DNA of 64,000 nucleotides from NCBI GenBank assembly GCA_043808235.1, contig JAZDFC010000004.1, positions 1 through 64,000 on the forward strand. Direction: 5' to 3'. The notes beneath the pieces were generated by a model, which was given only the letters and a program-made list of their open reading frames with translations, was not told where the DNA came from and searched no databases. A program made the position numbers and the translations under genes. This DNA comes from JAZDFC01 sp043808235. GTDB lineage: Bacteria; Bacteroidota; Ignavibacteria; Ignavibacteriales; Melioribacteraceae. Numbering within the stretch: position 1 is the first letter of the stretch; every line of letters starts with the position of its first letter. Below, piece after piece: positions 10,446 to 19,465 of this stretch.

Positions 10446-11483
10446 ATGAAAAAGATACCCACAATTCTATTATCAATATTACTTTTGGCAGGCTTTTTAT
10501 CTGAGAATAATAAAGCTCAAGAAAACCAGAAGCTCGCACAAACGGGATTTAAATTTTTAAGTGTAGTTTCGGACGCGCGCGGCGCTGCTATGGGAGAGGC
10601 GATGACCAGTCTTCAAATGGGTTCGAGCGCTTTGTTCTTTAACCCGGCTGGAATGGCTGACATGACAACATTCTGTGATGTATCCGGAAGCATTAATACA
10701 TGGATTGCAGATATCAATCATACTGCATTCAGTGTTGCGCTAAATCCTTTCAACGGAGATTATGGTGTTTTTGGTTTTAGTGTTCAATTAGTTGATTATG
10801 GCGATTTCTATGGAACTGTAGTTAACCCGGCAAGTCCGCAAGGGTATGATGATACCGGGATATTCAACCTAAATGCATTAGCATTAGGTTTTGGATATGC
10901 AAGAAAGGTATCGGATAGATTTAGCATCGGAGGACAAATAAAATGGATTCGACAGGACTTAGGAGAAAGTATAATTCCCGTTAATATAAGAGTAAGTTCC
11001 ACTGATGAAGATGTTCGAATTGCTGATACCGCAACAACAAGTAATAAATTGTCGCCGTTGGTATTTGATTTCGGTACTCAATTCCGTACAGGAATAAAAA
11101 GCCTTGTCTTTGGAATGTCGGTTCGAAATTTCTCGAAAGAAGTAGAATATGTTGATGAGGGAATACAAGCTCCAATGGTGTTCACGCTGGGTGTATCGAT
11201 GGATGTAATGGACTTGTTTGAAGACCTTCCATTTAAACAATCGCTATATGTAAGCCTGGATGCCAGCCATTACCGGGATCATCCCGAGCAAATTAAAATT
11301 GGACTCGATTATAAAATAATGGATATGCTCGCATTGCGTGCTGGTTATATGTCGAGCAATGATCAAAATGATCTTACTTACGGAATTGGTATAAACAAGT
11401 ATGGATTTAGCTTTGATTATTCCTACACTCCATTTGGAGTATTTAATAATGTTCAGCGCTTCACTTTTCGTTTTGCACTATAG
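10446..11483 (+). CDS. PorV/PorQ-family outer-membrane beta-barrel protein
   Basis: The 345-residue protein has a signal peptide and the family signature near its N terminus: GAAMGEAMTSLQMGSSALFF followed by NPAGMADM. Alternating beta strands follow, ending in a barrel-closing strand (NVQRFTFRFAL). PorV-type proteins are FadL-like barrels that in T9SS shuttle cargo to the attachment complex. Paralogues of unknown role are common in Ignavibacteria. A good Shine-Dalgarno (AAGGAG) overlaps the end of the previous gene 11 bases upstream, so the genes are cotranscribed. Its place inside a glycan operon suggests a dedicated partner for the TonB receptor or for the T9SS-sorted proteins encoded here. 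That role is inference. Confidence 0.85.
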   Translation: MKKIPTILLSILLLAGFLSENNKAQENQKLAQTGFKFLSVVSDARGAAMGEAMTSLQMGSSALFFNPAGMADMTTFCDVSGSINTWIADINHTAFSVALNPFNGDYGVFGFSVQLVDYGDFYGTVVNPASPQGYDDTGIFNLNALALGFGYARKVSDRFSIGGQIKWIRQDLGESIIPVNIRVSSTDEDVRIADTATTSNKLSPLVFDFGTQFRTGIKSLVFGMSVRNFSKEVEYVDEGIQAPMVFTLGVSMDVMDLFEDLPFKQSLYVSLDASHYRDHPEQIKIGLDYKIMDMLALRAGYMSSNDQNDLTYGIGINKYGFSFDYSYTPFGVFNNVQRFTFRFAL

Positions 11484-11547
11484 AAGAAGGAATGGTAAGA
11501 TGAGTCAATTATTGTTAGGTACAAAAAGTTTTAAGGAGATAAATATT

Positions 11548-12756
11548 ATGAAGTCCCTCAAACTACTAATGGTCGCTGTTATTTTTGCAATTGTATTACT
11601 TTTCTTTTTACTGATTATTAGCGGCTGTAAAAGCGATATTACACAACCTATTTGGGATAAACCATATACTAATCCACCAACTCCAAAAATAACAAGTGTT
11701 GTGCCGGCACAAGCAGCAGCAGGTGTAAACACGATTACAATCAATGGAGAAAATTTTACAGCCGCTCCGGGTGTTAACTATGTTTACTTCGATAATACAC
11801 CTTCAGAGGTATTAAGCAGTACATCCACAAGTATTGTAGTGCGCAGACCAAATGTTGTAACAGATTCTGCTGTTATTAAAGTTGTTCCAAGCAAAGCGCT
11901 TATGGCTGCAAAATATTCACCATATAAAGTTGACCAGGTAATAGAAGAATATGGTGAATTTACCGATAATATAACATTAAATGTTGTAGTTACCGACAAC
12001 CAGGAAAACCTCTATGTGGTTGAAGGGAAAAATATTCATAAAGTAACCCCTGCTGGAGAAAAAAGTGTTTTGGTTATAGCAAATCGACCCGCTTTTGATG
12101 CTAAGATAGGTCCTGACGGAAATTTATATTTGCTGGGTAATAACCGCGCGATAGACAAAGTTGATCTTTCTACCGGTGAGTTGATTAGCAAGTGGGTACA
12201 ATTGCCAAGCGGAAAAAATGCTAAGTACGGGGACTTTGATGATAATGGAAATTTTTATGTGGGCGGTAAGAAAACCGACCTCCTTGTAGTAGATCCCAAC
12301 TTAACTGTTTTGCCGGCGCCGGGATACTACAACACATCCGAAATTTTGGCTGTTCGTTATTTTAATAACTATGTATATGTTGCGGCAAAAAATGCAGACT
12401 ACGCCGATACAGCCAAAATCTATCGCCATCCCATTGATGCCGGCGGCAATATTGGCGCCCAAGAGTTGGTACTTGATATGAAAATGACGGAAGAACTTTC
12501 TTCTCGCGAAATTATGGGATTAACGTTTTCTTCAGCCGGATTAATGTACTTAGCAACAGATGCCATTAATCCTATCGTAACATTTAATCTTGCAGATGGA
12601 ACTATAGATTTTCTTTATAAAGAGATTCTCCGTCCATATTGTAAATCGTTTTGCTGGGGAACAGGCAATTTCATTTATATGATTAACGGTGACACAAATA
12701 TTGGTGAAGAATGGAAAGTGTATAGAGTAGATGCTGGTTTTACCGGAATCAACTGA
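11548..12756 (+). CDS. Lipoprotein with IPT/TIG domain and beta-propeller-like repeats
   Basis: The mature protein should be lipid-anchored: a long hydrophobic signal ends in the lipobox IISGC, with Cys at residue 27. An IPT/TIG immunoglobulin-like domain follows (about 45-120, PKITSVVPAQAAAGVNTITI). The remainder contains repeated blade-like units (DNQENLYVVEGKNIHKVTP, DGNLYLLGNNRAIDKVDL, NGNFYVGGKK) that suggest an NHL/SMP-30-type propeller. The frame is open from 11401, overlapping the previous gene. I chose the ATG at 11548 because AAGGAG (11533-11538) precedes it and the signal peptide begins there. TIG lipoproteins in Bacteroidota glycan loci often act as surface glycan-binding proteins. 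No SusD fold is apparent. Confidence 0.85.
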   Translation: MKSLKLLMVAVIFAIVLLFFLLIISGCKSDITQPIWDKPYTNPPTPKITSVVPAQAAAGVNTITINGENFTAAPGVNYVYFDNTPSEVLSSTSTSIVVRRPNVVTDSAVIKVVPSKALMAAKYSPYKVDQVIEEYGEFTDNITLNVVVTDNQENLYVVEGKNIHKVTPAGEKSVLVIANRPAFDAKIGPDGNLYLLGNNRAIDKVDLSTGELISKWVQLPSGKNAKYGDFDDNGNFYVGGKKTDLLVVDPNLTVLPAPGYYNTSEILAVRYFNNYVYVAAKNADYADTAKIYRHPIDAGGNIGAQELVLDMKMTEELSSREIMGLTFSSAGLMYLATDAINPIVTFNLADGTIDFLYKEILRPYCKSFCWGTGNFIYMINGDTNIGEEWKVYRVDAGFTGIN

Positions 12757-12780
12757 TCACTAAAAACGTAAAGTGATTTT
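12756..12780 (+). terminator. Weak stem-loop after the lipoprotein gene
   Basis: ATCACT (12756-12761) pairs with AGTGAT (12772-12777) and is followed by a short T run. The stem is only six base pairs, so it may attenuate transcription or be coincidental. Confidence 0.3.
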
Positions 12781-12827
12781 GAAGGAAGTACATATGTGAA
12801 TAAAATACTAAACGGAAATAAATCTTT

Positions 12828-14768
12828 ATGAAAAAAGGTAGTCTCTTATTTTTAGTTCTCTCAATTTTTTTATTTAATATAAATTTGGTTTTTAGCCAGA
12901 GCGGCGAAAATTGTTTTCTTACGGACTATGAACCAAAAATTGCGTCAATTCCACCCTCGATAAGTGTGGAAAAACCTTCCGGTGCAGCCGCAGTTACTGT
13001 AACAATAAATGGCGACACGCTTGGTAAAGTATCTAATTACATCTTTGGAAATGCTATAGCTGCATGGGCAGGGGCGCATAATAATCCTACCCTTGTAGAG
13101 AATACCGAACTGCTTGCACCGTCGCCTATACGTTTCCCGGGCGGAAGCTGGTCAAACGGGTATTTTTGGAAAGGCGTACCAACCGATGTGCCGGATTCTA
13201 TTTATGATGGTACTACATATAATCAGACGACTGGAGTTGCAAAAAAAAATAAATTTTGGGGACAGACAGGAGCGGGAGGCTGGCAAACTACACCGGATCA
13301 ATGGTATGCATTACGAGATGCAGCCGGTACTCAAGGATTAATAACTGTTAATTATGGATATGCACGCTATGGAACAAGTGATGACCCTGTAGCGCAAGCT
13401 GCACATTTAGCTGCTGATTGGGTTCGTTATGATGACGGACGTACAAGATTCTGGGAAATTGGAAATGAAAACGGCGGTCCATGGGAATACGGATGGATGA
13501 TTGATACAGCGATTAACAAAGACGGACAACCCGTCATTATCACCGGAGAATTATATGGAAAGCACTTCCGGGTATTTGCTGATTCAATGAGAAAAGCTGC
13601 TGAAGAAATTGGCGCTGAGATTTTTATAGGCGGACAAATTATTCATTTTGATCCGGCGTCAGCGTGGAATTTTGTTGATAAAACGTGGAACCTCGGTTTC
13701 TTTGAAGAAGTAGGCGATGCAGCCGACTTTTATGTTATCCATAATTATTACAGTTCTTCAGCGAATGTAAAAAGTATCTTAACGCATGCTTCAACAGAAG
13801 TCAAAAAAAATATGGATTTTATTAAACAGGATATTATTAATAAGGGCGCTTCTCCTAAGCCTGTCGCTATAACCGAATACAATATTGGCTTTGGCGATGA
13901 CGCTAATAAAATAGGGACTTCTTACGTAAATGGAATGCAGTCAGTTGTTCTTTTCAATGAACTGATAAAAAATAATTATGGATTAACATGTCGCTGGCTG
14001 CTTGTTACCGGTGAAGGCGCTCTGTTTTACGGCGGTTCGGATGCGAATTATTTATATCATCCCAGACCTGAATTTTACTATACAATCTACTTGCGGAACT
14101 TTACCGGTGATTACTCCATTGCAACCTCTTCATCTAATTCCGATATACTTAGTTATGCAACGAAATTTTCTTCCGGTGAAACCGGGGTTGTCATAGTTAA
14201 CAAAAATACTACTGAACAAATTGTTACTATCGACACTGAGTCAATCGGGGTTGGAAATAATTATTACGTTTATTCGTTTACAGGCGGTACGGACAATCCA
14301 CCATTTTCGCAGAATGTATATATAAACGGAACCGGACCGGATGAGTATCAATGGGGACCTTTTGATAATCTGAATTCTATTCCTGCAAAAAAGTATCCGG
14401 TTGAAAATGAAATTAAGCTTACATCTCCAGGATCATCAGTTCAATTAGTTCTTATTGAGAAGGGCAATGTCTCCGATGTAGATGAGAACAACGTTACGGC
14501 AATAAATGATTTTCAATTATTCCAGAATTATCCAAATCCTTTCAATCCCGAAACACAAATATCATATTCACTTCCCAAAGAGGAATTTGTAACAATTAAA
14601 GTGTTTGATCTTCTTGGAAGAGAAGTTGCTACTTTGGTGAATAAGAGAGAATATGCAGGCGCTCATACATGTTATTTTGATGCTTCGTCGCTTTCAAGCG
14701 GGACATATTTTTACCGGATGAAGGCAGGCAATTTTGTAGCAACAAAAAAATTAATGGCAATAAAATAA
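12828..14768 (+). CDS. T9SS-sorted clan GH-A glycosidase, GH51/alpha-L-arabinofuranosidase-like
   Basis: A signal peptide is followed by a TIM-barrel glycosidase with RFPGGSWSNGY (a GH51/GH39-style LRFPGGS strand), acid/base Glu in EIGNENGGPWEYGW (about residue 213) and a likely nucleophile Glu in AITEYNIGFGD (about 348). This pattern fits retaining arabinofuranosidase-like enzymes, but I cannot fix the family by eye. From about residue 563 a type IX sorting domain (QNYPNPFNPETQISYSLP, ending KLMAIK) marks it for export and cell-surface attachment. It is 71 bases behind the lipoprotein gene and ends the first operon segment, just before a strong stem-loop. Expected role: surface removal of arabinosyl or related side chains from imported hemicellulose. 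Confidence 0.82.
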   Translation: MKKGSLLFLVLSIFLFNINLVFSQSGENCFLTDYEPKIASIPPSISVEKPSGAAAVTVTINGDTLGKVSNYIFGNAIAAWAGAHNNPTLVENTELLAPSPIRFPGGSWSNGYFWKGVPTDVPDSIYDGTTYNQTTGVAKKNKFWGQTGAGGWQTTPDQWYALRDAAGTQGLITVNYGYARYGTSDDPVAQAAHLAADWVRYDDGRTRFWEIGNENGGPWEYGWMIDTAINKDGQPVIITGELYGKHFRVFADSMRKAAEEIGAEIFIGGQIIHFDPASAWNFVDKTWNLGFFEEVGDAADFYVIHNYYSSSANVKSILTHASTEVKKNMDFIKQDIINKGASPKPVAITEYNIGFGDDANKIGTSYVNGMQSVVLFNELIKNNYGLTCRWLLVTGEGALFYGGSDANYLYHPRPEFYYTIYLRNFTGDYSIATSSSNSDILSYATKFSSGETGVVIVNKNTTEQIVTIDTESIGVGNNYYVYSFTGGTDNPPFSQNVYINGTGPDEYQWGPFDNLNSIPAKKYPVENEIKLTSPGSSVQLVLIEKGNVSDVDENNVTAINDFQLFQNYPNPFNPETQISYSLPKEEFVTIKVFDLLGREVATLVNKREYAGAHTCYFDASSLSSGTYFYRMKAGNFVATKKLMAIK

Positions 14769-14789
14769 CATAGTGTCTCCTTGTATGTT

Positions 14790-14825
14790 AAGACACACCT
14801 CCGGTTAAATGTGGAGGTGTGTCTT
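14790..14825 (+). terminator. Perfect 13-bp stem-loop, probable terminator or processing signal
   Basis: AAGACACACCTCC (14790-14802) pairs perfectly with GGAGGTGTGTCTT (14813-14825) around a 10-base loop, 22 bases after the GH51-like stop codon. There is no long T run after it, so it may act as an mRNA stabiliser as well as a terminator. Confidence 0.65.
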
Positions 14826-14899
14826 GCTTATAAATTACAATGTCGTTTCAATATATATCTCCATGAGTACTAATTGTAAATTTAATAGGATGGAAAATA

Positions 14900-15280
14900 G
14901 TGAACAAAATATTATTGACTATTCCGGCATTTATATTCCTACTTAATTTTCAATTAAACTCCCAATCACTTCCCAAAACAGAATTTGGGGTAAAGTCTAA
15001 AACAAATTCCATCGAAGTTGAAGTACAATTTTCAGTCCGAAATTGTTCATGTCTTGCAAATGAATTATTCGTATTTAGGATATCTGCCGAACATTAGTGG
15101 ATAGATATTTAAATAAATAGAAACTTATAAAATTGAAAACTCATATCTTCAATGAGCGTGCAATTGTTTTTCCGGGCGAAACCGTTGAGATTCATGGAAT
15201 CGTAAAGAAGAATGCCAGTGCCAGTTGGGTCAAAATCGAAGGGTACAATACTCCTTTCGTTTCTGTGTTAATAAAATAGA
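14900..15280 (+). pseudogene. Remnant of a secreted glycosidase, probably GH31 alpha-xylosidase
   Basis: A GTG at 14900 opens a signal peptide (NKILLTIPAFIFLLNFQLNSQ) followed by FGVKSKTNSIEVEVQF, which resembles the N-terminal beta-sandwich of Bacteroidota GH31 enzymes. The frame then breaks. Residues FSP come from the next frame and EIVHVLQ from the third, so two single-base losses restore a plausible FFSP-EIVHVL strand. After stops around 15097-15120, another frame reads LKTHIFNERAIVFPGETVEI and continues to a stop at about 15278, perhaps a C-terminal piece. The catalytic middle is absent. The first frame alone is a 65-residue ORF and I do not believe it is a functional gene. The GH31 assignment is inference from a short stretch. 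Confidence 0.5.
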
Positions 15281-15378
15281 AAATATGTTATGTTTAAGAA
15301 GTCAGTGAAACAATGAATCCAGGTAAATCAAGTAAAAAACATAACGTGGGGAATTAACAAATACTAACAGTATAAAAA

Positions 15379-16797
15379 ATGAAAAACTCAATTAAAAAAA
15401 CTCAAATTCGATGCTTTGTTGCATTGGTTGCCTTATCAACTTTGCAAACAATATGCTTTGCTCAAAATCCGATAATTCAAACAAAATACACGGCTGATCC
15501 CGCGCCAATGGTGTATCAGGACACAGTGTTTCTTTATACCAGCCACGATGAGGACAATGCCTTTGGTTTTGAAATGTATAACTGGATGCTTTACACTACA
15601 ACCGATATGGTCAATTGGACTGAGCATGGGATAATTGCCGGTGTTAAAGAGCCATATAGAACATTTACATGGGCAGATGGTCATAGCGCCTGGGCGCCAC
15701 AATGTATTGCCAGGAACGGGAAGTTTTATTTATATTGTCCTACAATTCACCAGGGAAAGATGGCTATTGGTGTAGCAGTATCCGATAGTCCTTATGGACC
15801 TTTTGTTGATGCGCTCGGGAAGCCATTAATTTATCGGTCAAACCCGGGCGATTACGATCCGACTGTGTTTATTGACAACGACGGGCAAGCCTACATGTAT
15901 TGGGGAGGAAATGGTCCTTGTTATTATGCAAAGTTGAATGAAGATATGATTTCTCTTCTGGGCGACATTCAGGTTGCTTCTATCGATTTTACCGGCACTC
16001 CCAATGAAGCTTCTTATACTGAAGGTCCATGGCTATGGAAAAAAAATATCCATTACTACCTGGCATGGGCATCGCGCTGCTGTCCGGAAGGAATAGGTTA
16101 TGCAATGAGCGACAGCCCGACTGGTCCATGGAAATGTAAAGGAACGATTATGGATCCTGACGGGAGATCATCTGGAAATCACCCGGGAATTATCGACTAC
16201 AAAGGGAATTCTTATGTGTTCGGATTAAATTATGCTATCCTGAAACAAACTATGTCAAAACATTATGAAAGACGTTCGATATGTGTTGAACAAATGACCT
16301 ATAATGACGATGGTTCCATTCAGAAAAATCCATGGTGGACAGTAACAGGCGCATCACAAATTGGAGCTTTAAACCCATACATAAAAAACGAAGCTGAAAC
16401 CATAGCCTTTAGCGAAGGACTTAAAACTGAATTTGCCACTGAATGGGAACGTAACATATCATGGGATAAAGGAAGAAAAATCGCCGACAGGTTATTTGTT
16501 ACCGATGTTCACAACGGTGATTATATAAAGGTTAAAGGTGTCGATTTTTCACAAGGTATTTCATCGGTCGAGGTTAGCGTTGCTTCTTTATATGGCGGGG
16601 AAATAGAAATACATGCCGATAAAATTGATGGTTCTCTATTGGGAACCGTCAATGTAAACACTTCCAGTGAAGGCGAAGTTTGGAAAACTGTTAGCGCTCC
16701 GGTGAACAATATTAAAGGCATTCATGATTTGTTTTTCGTGTTTAGGGGAGAAAAAGACTTGTTCAACTTTGATTGGTGGAAGTTTATCGCCAAATAA
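15379..16797 (+). CDS. GH43 arabinofuranosidase/xylosidase with C-terminal CBM6
   Basis: Secreted five-bladed propeller glycosidase. After a signal peptide, the catalytic Asp lies in YTADPAPMVYQD, the pKa-modulating Asp in GDYDPTVFIDNDG and the acid Glu in ASYTEGPWLWKK, as in inverting GH43 enzymes. From about residue 335 a CBM6 beta-sandwich follows (NEAETIAFSEG, then GDYIKVKGVDFSQG and HDLFFVFRGEKDLFNFDWWK). The catalytic-CBM6 layout matches arabinoxylan arabinofuranohydrolases, so removal of arabinose from xylan is the likely reaction. No T9SS domain is present, so it is probably periplasmic. A gap of about 100 bases with no clear ribosome-binding site separates it from the remnant upstream. 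Confidence 0.88.
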   Translation: MKNSIKKTQIRCFVALVALSTLQTICFAQNPIIQTKYTADPAPMVYQDTVFLYTSHDEDNAFGFEMYNWMLYTTTDMVNWTEHGIIAGVKEPYRTFTWADGHSAWAPQCIARNGKFYLYCPTIHQGKMAIGVAVSDSPYGPFVDALGKPLIYRSNPGDYDPTVFIDNDGQAYMYWGGNGPCYYAKLNEDMISLLGDIQVASIDFTGTPNEASYTEGPWLWKKNIHYYLAWASRCCPEGIGYAMSDSPTGPWKCKGTIMDPDGRSSGNHPGIIDYKGNSYVFGLNYAILKQTMSKHYERRSICVEQMTYNDDGSIQKNPWWTVTGASQIGALNPYIKNEAETIAFSEGLKTEFATEWERNISWDKGRKIADRLFVTDVHNGDYIKVKGVDFSQGISSVEVSVASLYGGEIEIHADKIDGSLLGTVNVNTSSEGEVWKTVSAPVNNIKGIHDLFFVFRGEKDLFNFDWWKFIAK

Positions 16798-16856
16798 AAC
16801 AATCAAGCAACTTTACGAAAATTTTGAAATTATCTAATAACGACTGATTTGCACTT

Positions 16857-19445
16857 ATGAAAACTTGTTATCTTTCATTTATACTGCTACTGACAGGATC
16901 TGTGTTATCAAATGGTTTCGCGCAAAAGCCTGATGGCAATACTATTGTTCTTCGTGAAAATTGGGCTATCCAGTCTTCCACAAGCCTTAAGGTTGGAGGT
17001 GAAATTATTTCACAGCATGGATACATTACAAAAGACTGGTATCCCACTTCAGTTCCTTCTACTGTGCTGGCAGCTCTCGTAGCAAACAAGGTTTATGCTG
17101 ACCCGTATTACGGTAATAACTATTTTGAATTGCCCGGCATACACAGATGGGATATTCCGGAAGGTAATCCCTTCGAATCGTCGTGGTGGTACCGAACCGA
17201 GTTTGAACTTCCCGCAAGTTACACCGGGAAGCATGTTTGGTTAAAGTTTCATAGTGTGAACTACCGGGCTAATCTTTGGATAAACGGTAAAAAAGTTTCA
17301 GACTCTACCGAGATGGAAGGTGCCTACAGATTATATGCTTTTGATATTGCTCAATATATAAAAGCCGGAGAGAAAAATTGCCTCGCGCTGGAAATTTTTC
17401 CGCCGAAGACATTTGACCTGACCATTTCCTGGGTTGATTGGAATCCCACTCCACCCGACAGGGGAATGGGCATCTGGTACGATGTAACTCTATCTGCTAC
17501 AAGCTCTGTAGCTATTGAACATCCATTCGTGGAGACCAAATTAAACCTGCCTTCAACCGATCAGGCTAAACTCAGCGTGATTGCTGAAATAAAGAATGCC
17601 GAAAGCATTCCCATAAAAGGTATTTTGAAAGGTACGATAGAAAACATATCGTTTTCAAAAGAAGTTAATCTTAATGCAAATGAAACAAAGGAGGTGATGT
17701 TCTCACCCGATGAGTTTCCTCAACTCGTAGTGAAGAATCCACGGCTTTGGTGGCCTCATTCCGTTGGTCCTCAAAACCTTTACGACTTGAATCTTAGTTT
17801 TGAGATAAATGGCAAGATTTCAGATTCGCGAAAAATCCGTTTCGGAATCCGTGAGATTAGCTCATGGATGAATGTATTTGATTCACTGCGCACAAAAGTA
17901 TTCCAGGTGAATGGCAAAAATATCGTGATACGCGGCGGAGGTTATGTGGAAGACATGATGCTGCGTCCGTCCAACGAACGTGTTGATGCAGATTTACGAT
18001 ACCTGAAATTTATGAACCTGAACGCATTAAGAATGGAAGCGCCGCGCGGTTCCGATTATCTTTTCGAGCGTTGTGATGAGGAAGGAATCCTTATTATGGT
18101 TGGTTGGTGCTGCGGACTTGCCTTTGAAAGCTGGGATAAATGGACTCCCCGCACTGCCGATATTGCAGAGTTAAGCTGGCGCGACCAGATTACTCAGCTT
18201 CGTTCTCATCCTTCAGTTTTTACCTGGTTGTATGGAAGCGATAATTTTCCGCCGGAAGATGTAGAACGGCGATACATCAACGTGCTAAAGCATTATGATG
18301 GGACAAGACCATATTCTTCCTCTGCCACACAGGTAGCAAGCAAACTTGATGGTTATACGGGTTTGTATATGGGACCCTGGCCGCAGGTGTATGGTTATCT
18401 TCCACCTAATTACTGGTACACCAAGCTTGAATTTAATACCGAGTGCGGACCCAACGGCGAGCAGCTTCCTCCAATTGAAACCATAAAAAAGGTGATGCCC
18501 GAAAAAGACTTGTGGCCAATTAATCCTAGCTGGGACTTGCGCCTGCGCAAACACTTTTACCCATTTTCACGTAAGGCGATTGAGTCACGGTACGGAAAAC
18601 CTGTTTCTCTTGAAGAGTATTGTACCAAATCTCAAATTCTTCAATTGGAAGCAGTTAAAGCAATGTTCGAAGCCTTCGCCGGAAACAAATACAAGTCGAG
18701 CGGGGTGATATACTGGATGTACAACAGCGCCTGGCCAAAGTTCTATTGGCAGTTATACGATTACTTTTTCATGCCCAATGGCGCCTTCTATGGAGCGAAG
18801 AAAGCCTGCGAGCCATTGCATGTTCAATACAACTACAAGGAAAATGCCGTTCAGCTTGTAAACTGTTTCTACAAAGATTTTACAGGAATAAAAGCTTCAG
18901 CAAGGATTTTCGACTTTAACGCTAAGGAAATTTATGCTAAAGAAGTTTCTACAGAGTTGAAGGCAGATGAAAGCAAATTACTTTTTAAGTTGGACTTACC
19001 GAATCAGCTTACTAATATTTATTTTTTAAAGCTCGTAATGAAAGATGAAACTGAAAAAGAAATATCTTCAAATTTCTATTGGTTGTCGGCTAAGGGTGAT
19101 GACAATGCAGACTTTACCGATTTGGATAAACTTCCCAAGATTGATGTAACAGCCAAACTAAGCCCGCTATCGAAAGAAAATGGGAAGCTTAAACTTGTTG
19201 TTGAATTTATCAATTCTTCATCCGCTATAGCTTTCGGATTAAACCCAAAGTTGCTTTCAATTTCAACAAGGGAGCCAATTTTGCCAATTTTCTGGCAGGA
19301 TAATTATTTCCCGCTTTTGCCGGGCGAAAAACGAATCATCGAGATGCAAGTGGATGCCTCGCTGGTAACAGAAGAAAAGTTAATGTTCAAACTCGATGGC
19401 TGGAATCTAAGGACAGCGCAAGAACAGGAATTGGTAATACCTTAA
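16857..19445 (+). CDS. GH2 glycosidase of the exo-beta-D-glucosaminidase type
   Basis: An 862-residue secreted GH2 enzyme with a sugar-binding domain (NWAIQSSTSLKVGGEIISQH, WYRTEFELPASYTGKHVWLK), immunoglobulin-like domains, and a TIM barrel from about residue 345. At the acid/base site it has WLYGSDNFPPED instead of the usual GNE. Asp here is characteristic of the exo-beta-D-glucosaminidase/mannosidase subgroup of GH2. The nucleophile is expected in EFNTECGPNGEQLPPIET. The C-terminal Ig-like domains end at ELVIP. It starts 59 bases after the GH43 gene and is followed 20 bases later by the GH29-like gene, suggesting one transcript. The true substrate, a beta-linked glucosaminide or another beta-glycoside of the target glycan, cannot be read from sequence. 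Confidence 0.85.
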   Translation: MKTCYLSFILLLTGSVLSNGFAQKPDGNTIVLRENWAIQSSTSLKVGGEIISQHGYITKDWYPTSVPSTVLAALVANKVYADPYYGNNYFELPGIHRWDIPEGNPFESSWWYRTEFELPASYTGKHVWLKFHSVNYRANLWINGKKVSDSTEMEGAYRLYAFDIAQYIKAGEKNCLALEIFPPKTFDLTISWVDWNPTPPDRGMGIWYDVTLSATSSVAIEHPFVETKLNLPSTDQAKLSVIAEIKNAESIPIKGILKGTIENISFSKEVNLNANETKEVMFSPDEFPQLVVKNPRLWWPHSVGPQNLYDLNLSFEINGKISDSRKIRFGIREISSWMNVFDSLRTKVFQVNGKNIVIRGGGYVEDMMLRPSNERVDADLRYLKFMNLNALRMEAPRGSDYLFERCDEEGILIMVGWCCGLAFESWDKWTPRTADIAELSWRDQITQLRSHPSVFTWLYGSDNFPPEDVERRYINVLKHYDGTRPYSSSATQVASKLDGYTGLYMGPWPQVYGYLPPNYWYTKLEFNTECGPNGEQLPPIETIKKVMPEKDLWPINPSWDLRLRKHFYPFSRKAIESRYGKPVSLEEYCTKSQILQLEAVKAMFEAFAGNKYKSSGVIYWMYNSAWPKFYWQLYDYFFMPNGAFYGAKKACEPLHVQYNYKENAVQLVNCFYKDFTGIKASARIFDFNAKEIYAKEVSTELKADESKLLFKLDLPNQLTNIYFLKLVMKDETEKEISSNFYWLSAKGDDNADFTDLDKLPKIDVTAKLSPLSKENGKLKLVVEFINSSSAIAFGLNPKLLSISTREPILPIFWQDNYFPLLPGEKRIIEMQVDASLVTEEKLMFKLDGWNLRTAQEQELVIP

Positions 19446-19465
19446 ATCTACAGGATAAACCTAAT

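Noticed and set aside
10959..11240. 93-codon minus-strand frame
   Set aside because: Antisense to the PorV-like gene, with no start signal and no recognisable content.
7993..12756. A SusD-type lipoprotein next to the SusC-like receptor
   Set aside because: The modular protein lacks a lipobox and the tetratricopeptide-like helices of SusD. The true lipoprotein at 11548 is TIG plus beta-blade repeats. Neither reads as SusD.
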